From Burhinus oedicnemus (taxonomy: Eukaryota; Chordata; Aves; Charadriiformes; Burhinidae): 64,000 bases of DNA. The DNA lies in NCBI GenBank assembly GCA_008921705.1, contig VFFE01009068.1:961977-1025976 (forward strand). The letters run 5' to 3'. Shown here piece by piece: positions 51,674-61,702 of this stretch. Numbering within the stretch: the stretch's first letter is position 1; every line of letters begins with the position of its first letter. The notes below the pieces were generated by a model. That model did not search any database and was not told where the DNA came from. It was given only the letters and a program-made list of their open reading frames with translations. Made by a program: the position numbers and the translations under genes.

Positions 51674-54600
51674 GCCACAAAATTTTCACCAGAATGTACT
51701 GTACTCAGGTATGTAAAAGACTTTTTTAGTTTTAAAAGAAAATGCAAAGCTTGATCATGTTTAACAGGCAGGACATAGTTTGGAATTTTAAGAATTTCAA
51801 AACTTAATTCCAGCAGTTCTAGGTTCCTAACTTTGAGGGCTCTGTTTTTGTCAGCATATCCCACTTTGAAAAATAATGCACTTTGCAGAATGCTTAATGT
51901 ACATATATAAACACCACCTGTCATCAGTGAAAATCACATTGCAAGTAGGATCACAAAAATGCTGACCAAAGAGAAGCTCAGCTGCAACTACTGAAAATAA
52001 AAACGAGACTGGAGTGCTGGTTTTTGGTGGTGTGGGATTTTTTTGTTTGTTTTTTTCCAACAAAATCTACCTTTCAAGTCTTTTGGTGGGAAAAAAAAAA
52101 AAATTAAGAAATAAAAAACAATATGCCTGTGTCATTCTGTCTTCCACGATCAGCTTTGATGTTCCAAGATCAGCTTCAGTAAGGCACATTCCTTAGTCAG
52201 AGTAATACTTTTCTTATTCTTTGTTCACATAAAATCTCATTTATTTCAGTAAGATTCCCTTTGTAAAATAAGACTCAAAAATAACTACAGTGTGAATGAG
52301 GACTGGTTGGTTTCACCTGTTGTGAATTTAATGATGATCCGTATCAGGATCTATAGTATAACATTTATTGATTGTTCATAATTTGCAGTTCACTCATTCA
52401 CACAAACTCTGCAGTGACATTGAAAATAGTGTCTCCTGTCCATATCAAAATGGAAAACATGGACTTGACTGTATGGAAAAGAACATCTTGACAGTGTTTC
52501 CTTTGAAAAAGCATCTTTACTGTTTGTCAAAAAGACACAGAAATATGTAATTTTTTTGTTATAAAATAAATATGCCAACTTAAATTTGAGACCATAAATG
52601 TACGTTCTCACTGTTTAAAATATTCAGATACTAAGATCTACTTTAGGTCCACTTTTCATTAAATCCTTTTAATACTTGCCGGACTTTTGAACCTATTTGA
52701 CAATGTGGAACTATATCTGAAGATCCTTAGTAAAATAATAATGCTTATTCTAAGGAAAAATAATTACAGTATATATTAAATCAGGGGGTTTAGATCTGTC
52801 TATGAAAAACACAAAGCAGGATTCTGTACTGAAAGGGTTATATTTCTTATGAAATAGAATGTAGCAGTTTCCTGTGTGTGTCTGTGGTAGCAAATGAGAA
52901 ATCGTCTGAAGAAAAAAATTTTTATGGACCTATAAAAAATTAGAAAAAGAAACCAATCACACCTTAGTCACAGCAAGTGTAAACCATTCTTCCCAAAAAG
53001 AAATTCCTGTATGTCAGGTTGCATCCAAATTGTATTTCAACACCTGAGATAGAAAACCTTAAAACAAGTTTTTATTATGGGAATACTGGACACAGTCCTA
53101 CTCTGTGCTGCATTAACATGACCAATGTTTAAAGCCGTAGTTATCTACAAGCTGAATAAAAAAGATACATTGCTTGCAAATGTGACAAAATGCCAACCCA
53201 TGCTCTCACATATAAAGAGCAGTATTCTTCCTGGGCTGATGAACAGGATAGATTAGGGGAAACCAGCTTATGGTGCTTGGTCTGCCTGCATTTTATGAGC
53301 TCTAAGAGTGGCTACTTTACCACAGCTATGGCATGTGCTGACAACCACAGGCTGTGCTGCTTTGTGAATGCTTTCTTCAGTAAGAGGAAAAAAAATGAAA
53401 TTAATATTATGGGGAAGCCTTGGAATCAGGCTGCTGGACCTATTCCTCAGTGAGCACTGTAGCCCCTGGGTTTCTATCCCTTGCCTCAAAATAATTCCCA
53501 GAGATATATTTTCCCAAGTCCTTCTCTAGGATATAGATTATGTTTTTCTTAAATTATTTATTCTATTTTGCTTGCAATAAATGGCTAAGTAAGCTTTCAG
53601 TACGCGAGGCTGTCAGGCTCCAGAGCAAAAGAAAACATCTAGGAATGGACAATTTAGGAAGTTAAATGTGTCCAAGTGGGATTCAGAGCAAACTCAAAAC
53701 CAAAAACCTACACAGAGCAAAATACAAGTGTTGCTTGACTCTAACCTGATTTAAAAACAGTCTTTTCTTTGCAGATATCAGTTCAGACTCCGCTTCACTG
53801 AACTTCTGATAAAACAGCACAGTGTAGGAGGAAGGCTGTTGTTAAGGGGCTGGTTACAGTTCCTCAGTTTTCAGAATGGATCTCCTGCTCCCTGAACCTT
53901 GGCAAAGGTTAAGGCTGATTAAAGTGAGGTATGTCAGATTGTGTCAGCAGAATCAGTATGATTAATAGAAATAATAAGTCATAAAAATAATAGGAATAAT
54001 CAAGAAAGCCACAGAGATTTTGGTTTAAAAACCCCTACCACATTAGTGCAACATTGCAAAATCAAGCCTTGTATGAAATTTGATGAAGTCTGTAGGAATT
54101 AAAACATTCCAACTCCCATATTTGAGGTGCTGAACTAAATAGCTAGTTCGACTGCTTACAGAAAAAAATCAAAACTTTTTACTATTACATTGATTAAATT
54201 ACAGTTTAGATTAGCCAAATTATAAAAACAAAACAAAAAAACCCCAACCAAAACTAACCTAAGAAACGTGGCATGTCATAAAGGGCTGAGAAATAAAATG
54301 TTTTGGAATTCACTTTTAAAAGCAAGCTTTTCTCACATCTGAAGTGGTTCTTGAACTACCACTTGTTGTGGCTTAATGCCTTCCTGTGTAGGAACTGAAG
54401 AGTAAATGGTGATTAAAGGTGACCGAGAGATTTTTCAGTTCATTGTTTTCCTCGGCAAAAGCTTATCACAGATAACAGGTTCAGTCACATGCTGACAGTC
54501 GTCCTCAAGATGGAACAGATGATCATTTCTAAAAATCAATAAAAGTAGAAATGTGGGCATTGACTAGACTAATATTGCAGTCTTGGCTTGCATTTCCTTT

Positions 54601-56734
54601 GGTATTTCCAGTCGATTTATTACCAGGTAATGACACTGTATTCTCTGCAGTTCTCCTGAGCAATTTGACCATATCTCATCAATCAATCTTTCAATGCATT
54701 TTTGAAATTCTACATATTTTTCATATGCTTGCCCTTCACAACATACTTGCTAGAACATTCATTGTCTTCCATTAAAGTCTAAGGACGTCATTAGGATCAC
54801 TTCTGAAATCCGTCAAGATATTTGCTTTGAGATAATGAGTATTAAATGCCAGCAGACATTCAACACATAATAAAAATTCTGGGCTGTGGAAAGAATGAAG
54901 AGAGGATAATGCATTTTAGAGAATGATTCCTGTGAGCACTGTTCATTTTGTGAACTTCTAATGAAAGAACAGAGATAGATGAAACTGTTTTGTGTGGACT
55001 TACATAGTTTGATTAAAGTCATATTTTAAAATATATTGACTCTGCATGAGTCAAAATAGTGGTGCTCTTTGAAACACAGTAAGAAATAATGTATTTTATT
55101 TTTTTCTGAACTAGTATTTTTAATTAAAGTTGAAGCCAACTTTTGACTGCATGCTCTATTTGTTTGTCTTTTTTTTTTTTGAGAGGAAACTGTGTTAGTT
55201 TAGGCACAGTGCCAGGCAAAGTTAATGGCTTCTTGGCTGCAGCTGATTCACATTCAAACAAGCAGGAACCTCACACCTGCCCATAACCAGTCTGTATAGC
55301 TGAGTCAATACTTCCCAGAAATAAGCTCTATGTAAGACATCCTTTTCATGAATTATGAAATCTGGCTTGCAGCCCTCATGTATACAGCCACAGTAGAGTA
55401 GACATGCTTCTATTACTGCTCATGCAAGTGTAGAAGCTATACTTCCCCTTCAGAGATGGTATCATAACAATGTTGAGAAACACACAACAAAAGAATTTTT
55501 TTGTAAACATATATTTCTGATTAAAAGGGCTCAGAAAGTTAAAGATGTAAGAAAACAATAAACAATTAAGAAAATTTTAACCTGAAATTGATCTTGCATT
55601 ATTTTATGAGCCCAGGGATCTAGCTTTTTTTTTTTTAATTTAAGTGACACTAACAATTCAGATTGGAATTATTGGAATCTAGTGGGAGCTTCCAAGAAGA
55701 TCCTCAGATGAAACAAGCAATTAGTGAACCTCTGAGATCCAAAGAAGGACCCAGAGGAATACAGTCCTCATGTGAGTCTTGGTACAACTAAGTACTTTAG
55801 TTCATACCACAAGTGCAACTTCTATATGAATCTTCCATTTGTTCCCAATTACAGTACTTTGGCTTATGTCGCAGTTACCTCGGTGTGTGTAACTGGATGA
55901 AACTACACTGAAAGATGTGCTGCAGAGTCACATTTAACATGTTTACAATGGCATTGGGCATGAAGTCCACAAAAGGAAACTCCAGTCAGTCTGAAGTAAA
56001 GCTTCCCAGAACGGGCATGGTGTGGACATGGTACACTTAGCACCAACTGCTTCATTTATTAAAAAATCAAAATCATTCCTATGCTACTGTATGCTTTAAA
56101 ACCGACATTGTTTTGTGCTCTCAGAAGTGCCTATTATATTTATCAAGTAATCAACGATGAAGTCAGCACCATTAGTAAAATGGAGTTTGCTTTATTAAAT
56201 CTACTCTCTGCTTCTCAGTTATATAGAAGGTGAATGTGCATCTTGTATATGGAGAGCTGGATGGTTCTGTGTTACTGTTCATGAGATAGAGGATTACTAC
56301 TGAAGTTCCTGCAATTGCTCTCATGACAGTGAACCTTTGGGTGTTACAATTTCACCTGTTATGTTTTCTGACATCTGGCCGAATCTATTTTCTTCTATTG
56401 CCTCAGTTATGTACTTTCTCTTTTCTTTTACTGTCACATTTACCCAATGAAATGGTCGAAGATGTTGAGGCCAGCATTGGAGTATCAAATACAGGTAACA
56501 TCATATCAATTTATGTAACTCTTGAGCTAAAAGCTGTACATAAACTGTCTATGGTTGCATTTGCAAAGTAATCTTCTCTTTGCATTTCCCATCCTAATGT
56601 GCTAATCCTGTTGGTAACATGGTAAATATTAAATTTCTGGGGGCAGAGGGTGGAGGTATCATTTTTTTTAATAACTGAAATGTGGCTTTCCTTGCTAAAT
56701 ACAGACTCAGTGATGTAAAGACTCTGATAAACAC
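51674..56734. other. Unique AT-rich non-coding sequence
   Basis: No gene or recognised repeat. A short imperfect tandem duplication is visible at about 52141-52178 ('ttcca.gatcagctt' twice). Poly-T and poly-A runs occur near 52090, 55170 and 55626. Open frames are short and unrecognised. Confidence 0.65.
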
Positions 56735-58354
56735 CCACTGTTGTGGGTGTTTAATACAGGCCACCTGATCAGGAAGAGGAAGTCAATGAGGCCTTCCACA
56801 GACAGCTGAAAGTAGCCTCATGATCACAGGGCCCTGGTTCTCATGGGGGAACTCAACCACCCTGATATTTGCTGGAAAGGCAACACAGCCAGCCACACAC
56901 AGTCCAGGAGGTTTCTGCAGAGCACTGATGATAACTTTTTGACACAGGTGGTGGAGGACCCAATGAGGAGAGGTGTGCTGCTGGACCTTGTACTAACAAA
57001 GAAGGACTGGTTGCGAATGTGAAGGTTGGGGGCAGCGTTGGCTGCAGTGACCATGAGATGGTGGAGTTCAGGATCCTGCGTGGAAGAAACAGGGCAATAA
57101 GTAGAATTAGAACCCTGGACTTCAGGAGAGCTAACTTTGACCTCTTCAAAGATCTACTTGGAGGAATCTAGAAGGTAAGGGGGTCCAAGAGAGCTGGTCA
57201 ATATTCAAGCACCACTTCCTCCAAGCTTAAAATTGGTGCATCCTTATGAGTAAGAAATCAAGCAAAAGAGGTGGGAGATCTGCATGGATGAGCAAGAAAA
57301 ACTCAAATGGAAGAAAAAAGTTTACAGAATGTGGAAAAAGGGACTGCCCCTTGGGAGGAATATAGAGTATGCAGAGATGCCATGAGGAAGGCTAAAGCCT
57401 GCTTGGAATTAAACCTGGCAAGAGATGTCAAGGACAACAAGAAGGACTTCTTCAAGCCCAATCTGGCCACTGTCATAAGAGATAACAAAAAAGGTTTTTA
57501 CAAATACATTAACGACAAAAAGAGAGCCAGGAAGAATCTCCACCCTTTATTGGATGCAGAGGGGAAGATTGTCAACAAGGATGAGGAGAAGGCTGAGGTA
57601 CTTAATGCTTTCTTTGCCTCAGTCTTTGATAGTAAGACCAGTCATCCTCAGGGTATTCAGCCCCCTGAGCTGGAAGACAGGGATGAAGAACAGAATAAAC
57701 CCCCCATAATCCAAGAGGAAGCAGTTAGTGACCTGCTATGCCAGCTGGCCAGTCACAAGTCTATGGGCCCAGATGGGATCCACCCGAGAGTTCTGAGGGA
57801 GCTGGCGGAGGAGTTTGCCAAGACACTCTCCATCATTTATCAGCGGTTCTGGTCAACAGGGGAGGTCCCAGATGACTGGAGGCTTGCCAATGTGACACCC
57901 ATCTACAAGAAGGGCCAGAAGGAGGATCCAGGCAATTATAGGCCTGTCAGCCTGACCTCAGTGCCAGGAAAGATCATGGAACGGTTAAACCTGAGTGCAC
58001 TCACGCGACATGTGAAGGACCTCCAGGGGATCAGGCCCAGCCAGCCTGGATGGTTGTAGTGAGATGGGAGCTGATCTCTTCTCCCAAGTAACTAGTAATA
58101 GGACAGGAGGAAATGGGTTCACGTTGCACCAGGGGAGGTTTAGGCTAGACATTAGGAAAACACTTTTCACTGAAAGCGTTATCAAACATTGGAAGAGGCT
58201 GCCCAGGGAGATGGTTGAGTCACCATCCCTAGACATGTTTAAAAGTCATGTAGATGTGGTGCTTAGAGACACGGTTTAGTGACAGACCTGGTAGAGTAGG
58301 GTCAATGGTTGGACTAGATTATCTTAAAGGTCTTTTCCAACCTAAACAATTCTA
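56735..58354 (+). mobile_element. CR1 LINE (element a), internally deleted
   Basis: The element starts in the C-terminal part of the endonuclease domain, with 'gtgggtgtttaatacaggcc' leading into RPPDQEEEVNEAF. It continues through GELNHPDICW and a SDHEMVEF-type motif into the linker and the N-terminal reverse transcriptase region. At about 58050 it jumps, without the catalytic core, to the 3' part of ORF2 ('tgtagtgagatgggagctga'), then to the 3' UTR ('ggttggactagattatctt') and ends in 'acaattcta'. Roughly 1.2 kb expected in between is missing. The 3' part closely resembles 7667-8041, so one subfamily is involved. Element b begins at the next base. An alternative is two adjacent CR1 fragments rather than one deleted element. 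Confidence 0.88.
57307..58059 (+). pseudogene. CR1 ORF2 pseudogene (linker and N-terminal reverse transcriptase)
   Basis: The longest open frame in the window, about 250 codons, and a remnant of the CR1 polyprotein that copies LINE RNA into DNA. The start shown is only an internal methionine, since the real ORF2 begins far upstream. Visible landmarks are [17 protein letters not shown] near residue 15, a [10 protein letters not shown] segment near 60, LNAFFASVF near 100, the fingers motif [20 protein letters not shown] near 155-170, [15 protein letters not shown] near 195-205 and [18 protein letters not shown] near 210-230. The palm motifs with the catalytic aspartates are absent because of the internal deletion, so the product cannot be active. 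Upstream, the endonuclease part is spread over more than one frame with stops. Confidence 0.85.
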
Positions 58355-60146
58355 GGAAAAATGTGGGCTCACTGCTGAATGAGGTGGGTGCCCTGGTGAC
58401 GGAGGATATAGAGAAGGTGAAGTTAGTGAATGCTGCCTTTGCTTCAGTCTTTACTACTAAAGCCAACCCTCAGGAGTCCCAGACCCTGGAGGTAAGAGAA
58501 AAAATCCAGGAAAAAAAAAAAAATCCAGAAAGAAAGACTTTCCCTTGGTCAAGGAGGATCGGGTTAGAGATCATTTAGGAAAACTCGACACCTACAAGTC
58601 CATGGGTCCTGATGGGATGCACCCACGAGTGCTGAGGGAGCTGGCAGATGTTATTGCTAAGCCACTCTCCATCATCTTTGAAAGGTCATGGAGAATGGGA
58701 GAGGTGCCTGGGGACTGGAGGAAAGCCAATGTCACTCCAGTCTTCAAAAAGGGCAAGAAGGCGAACCTGGGAAACTACAGGCCAGTCAGCCTCACCTCCA
58801 TCCCTGGAAAAGTGATGGAACAGCTCATCCTGGATGTCATCTCTAAGCATCTGGAGGAAAATAAGGTTATCAGGAGGGGTCAACATGGATTCATGCTTGG
58901 AATTTTCAATGTGGAAATCATGCTTGACCAATCTGATAGCCTTCTGTGATGGCATGACTGGACGGATAGATGAGGGGAAGGCAGTGGACATTGTCTACCT
59001 TGACTTCAGCAAGGCTTTTGACACTGTCTCCCACAGCATCCTCATAGGCAAGCTTAGGAAGTCTGGGTTAAATAAATGGACAGTGGGTTGAATTGAGAAC
59101 TGGCTGAATGGCAGAGCTCAGAGGGTTGTGATCAGCAGCACAGAGTCTAGCTGGAGGCCTGTAACTAGCGGTGTTCCCCAGGGGTCAGTACTGGGTCCAG
59201 TCCTGTTCAACATATTCATCAATGACCTGGATGAGGGGACAAAGGGTACCCTCAGCAAGTTTACTGATGACACAGAACTGGGAGGGGTGGCTGACACACT
59301 GGAAGGCTGTGCTGCCATTCAGCATGACCTGGACAGGCTGGAGAGTTGAGCAGAGAGAAACCTAATGAAGTTCAACAAGGGCAAGCCTAGGGTCATGCAC
59401 TTGGGGAGGAATAACCCCATGCACCACTACAGGTTAGGGGTTGACCTGCTGGAAAGCAGCTCTGTGGAGAAGGACTGGGGAGTCCTGGTGGACAAGTCAA
59501 CCATAAGCCAGCAATGTGCCCTTGCAGCCAAGAAGGCCAATGGAATCCTGGGGTGCATTAAAAAGCATGTGGCCAGCAGGTCAAGGGAGGTCATCCTCCA
59601 CCTCTACTCTGCCCCAGTGAGGCTACATCTGGAGTACTGTGTCCGGTTCTGGGCTCTCCACTTCAAGAAAGGTGAGGAACTACTGGAGAGAGTCCAGTGG
59701 AGTGCTATGAAGATGATCAAGGGGATGGAGAATCTCTGTTATGAGGAAAGGCTGAGAGACCTGGGTCTATTTAGCCTGTAGAAGTGAAAACTGAGAGGGG
59801 ATCTCATTAATGCTTATAAATATCTAAATGGCGGGTGTCAAGAGGATGGGGCCAGACTGTTTTCAGTGGTGCCCAGCAACAGGACAAGGGGCAATGGACA
59901 CAAACTAGAACACAGGAAATTCAATCTGAACATGAGGAAAAACTTCTTTACTTTGAGGGTGCCAGAGCACTGGAACAGGCTGCCCAGAGAGGTTATGGAG
60001 TCTCCTTCTCTGGAGATATTCAAAACCCACATGGATGTGTTCCTGTCTAACCTGCTGTAGGTGAACATGCTTTCGCAGGGGGGTTGGACTAGAAGATCTC
60101 CAGAGGTCCCTTCCAACCCCCACTGAGATTCTGTAATACTGTGATA
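58355..60146 (+). mobile_element. CR1 LINE (element b), 5'-truncated
   Basis: Begins directly after the last base of element a, within the region before the reverse transcriptase fingers (NEVGALVTEDIEKVKLVNAA, then ASVFTTKANP). It runs through the complete reverse transcriptase, the C-terminal part and the 3' UTR. It ends with 'ttggactagaagatctccag', 'aggtcccttccaaccccc' and a degraded octamer tail ('gattctgtaatactgtgata'). It belongs to a different subfamily from element a, as shown by its [20 protein letters not shown]-terminus and its 3' UTR. An A13 run (58510-58522) with a short repeated 'aatccag' interrupts the early part. Confidence 0.95.
58545..60060 (+). pseudogene. CR1 ORF2 pseudogene (nearly complete reverse transcriptase, element b)
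   Basis: LINE reverse transcriptase, broken. The first piece (to 58949) has [34 protein letters not shown] and [20 protein letters not shown] frameshift near 58900 moves the frame. The second piece has motif A as VDIVYLDFSKAFDTV (about 58985-59030), motif B as [20 protein letters not shown] (about 59167-59226) and motif C as FTDDTEL (59260-59280). Motif C keeps both catalytic aspartates, but T replaces the alanine usual in CR1 (FADD). Downstream come [24 protein letters not shown] and [14 protein letters not shown], to the native stop at 60058-60060. In-frame stops at about 59089, 59348 and 59779 show that it is dead. The active enzyme would act at a nicked chromosomal target to prime reverse transcription. 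Confidence 0.9.
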
Positions 60147-60440
60147 TTTTACAGAAAAGTGAGGGCAAATCAGTTTTCATTTCACCTTGAAGTCCTGTTT
60201 TTTCTGTTATCATAATCTCCAACACTCAATATTTTAGAGGAGCTGCACATTTTATGCAGTGCCTGGGTGTATCTCCTTGATAATTACCATTCTCTTTTTA
60301 CTGAAGCACTCTTCCCATTCAGGGAGAAGAATGTGCTAAAAAGCTCCATGAAGCTTTACTGTCTTCAGTAATGGCACCAGTCTGACATGCCTTGAGAGCT
60401 AACAATTTTTTTCTTGGATGAAAACTACAAAGGCTATAGA
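60147..60440. other. Unique spacer between CR1 cluster members
   Basis: AT-rich sequence with no gene or recognised repeat, leading into the inverted repeat and TA microsatellite. Confidence 0.6.
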
Positions 60441-60552
60441 ATTACACTGAGGATAACTGTATTTGTGTTGTGTGTATATATATATACTTGTGTATATATA
60501 TACTTGTGTATATATATACACACAACACAAATACAGTTATCCTCAGTGTAAT
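60441..60552. repeat. Perfect 44-base inverted repeat with 24-base spacer
   Basis: The left arm (60441-60484) starts attacactgaggataactg. The right arm (60509-60552) is its exact reverse complement and ends cagttatcctcagtgtaat. Thirty-four of the 44 bases per arm are non-microsatellite sequence, and the innermost ten are TA repeats. The spacer consists of TA/'cttgtg' units that recur just right of the hairpin. The perfect identity implies a recent inverted duplication or an artefact. Confidence 0.93.
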
Positions 60553-60583
60553 ACTTGTGTGTATATATATATATGTATATATC
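60471..60583. repeat. TA-rich microsatellite with 'acttgtg' units
   Basis: Alternating (TA)n tracts are separated by repeated 'acttgtg' units, partly inside the inverted repeat and continuing to its right through 'atgtatatat'. Confidence 0.85.
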
Positions 60584-60746
60584 CTGATGATAAAGGTACT
60601 CAAATATTGCCTTTAACAGGTCTGCTAAATGCTATCTGAGCTTGGGGATATCTTTTTTTTTTTTTAATTTTTCTTTTTCTGTTTAACTCAGCAGAACAAA
60701 TTTATTGGTTGAATCAACGTATTTAGGTACATCCTTTTCTGGATGG

Positions 60747-61702
60747 AATCATCATCAATGGTCTGGATGAGGGGATTGAGTGTGTCCTCAGTAAGTTTGC
60801 AAACGACACCAAGTTGAGTGGGAGTGTTGATCTCCTTGAGGGTAGAAAGGTTTTACAGAGGGATCTGGACAGGCTGGATCAATGGGCCAAGGTGAATTAA
60901 TGGAATCACAGAATCACGGAATTTTCAGAGTTGGAAGGGACCTCTAGAGATCATCTAGTTCAACTCCTCTGCTGATGCAGGAATGCCTAGAGCACATTAC
61001 TCATGACTGCATCCAGGCAGGTCTTGAAAATCTCCAGAGAAGGGGACTCCACAACCTCCCTGGGCAGCCTGTTCCAGTGCTCCGTCACCCTCACCGTAAA
61101 GAAGTTTTTTCTTATGTTTGAATGGAACTTCCTATGTTCCAGCTTGTGCCCATTGCTCCTTGTCCTGTCACTGGGAACCACTGAATTGTATGAGATTCAA
61201 CAAGGCCAAGTGCCAGGTCCTGCACTTGGGTCATAAAAACGCCATGCAGCTGAAGGTTTGGGGAAGAGTGGCTGGAAAACTGCCTGGTGGATAAGGATCT
61301 GAGGGTATTGGTCGACAGCCAGCTGACTGTGAGCCAGCAGTGTGCCCAGGTGGCCAGGAAGGACAACAGCATCATGGCTTGTGTCAGCAATAGTGTGGCC
61401 AGCAGGGCTAAGGAAGTGATCATCCCCCTGTACTTGGCACTGGTGAGGCTGCACCTCAAATACTGTGTTCAGTCTTGGGCCCCTCACTACAAGAGAAACA
61501 TTAAGATTCTGGAGTGTCTCCAGAGAAGGGCAACAAAGCTGGTGAAGGATCTAGATCACAAGTCTTATGAGGAGTGGCTGAAGGAGCTGGGGTTGTTTAG
61601 GCTGGAGAAAAGGAGGCCTTATTGCTCTCTACAGCTACCTGAAAGGAGGTTGTAGTGAGGTGGGTATCAGTTGCTTCTCCCAAGTAACAAGTGATAGGAC
61701 AA
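60747..61702 (+). mobile_element. CR1 LINE (element c), truncated at both ends and interrupted by element d
   Basis: The left part (60747-60898) encodes [20 protein letters not shown], then [13 protein letters not shown] and [12 protein letters not shown]. Motif C reads FAND instead of FADD, so a catalytic aspartate is lost. A minus-strand CR1 then interrupts the sequence, which resumes at about 61182 with 'ttgtatgagattcaacaagg' and [20 protein letters not shown]. That is followed by [20 protein letters not shown] and [17 protein letters not shown] small deletion follows EKRR, relative to the 7.7-kb copy. Homology ends abruptly at about 61702, after 'agtgataggacaa', well before the 3' UTR, so the 3' end has been lost. 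The 61287-61655 open frame is part of this relic and not a gene. Confidence 0.92.
60899..61181 (-). mobile_element. CR1 LINE (element d), nested inside element c
   Basis: A short minus-strand CR1 3' end. On the plus strand it starts 'aatggaatcacagaatcacg', then 'gttggaagggacctctagag', and runs to 'ccttgtcctgtcactgggaa'. Read on the minus strand it encodes [20 protein letters not shown], then [20 protein letters not shown], and ends SNVL followed by the native stop. It is flanked by a direct repeat, tgaatt, at 60893-60898 and 61182-61187, consistent with a six-base target-site duplication. Its C-terminal sequence is of the element-b type, so it inserted after element c was already in place. 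Confidence 0.93.
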
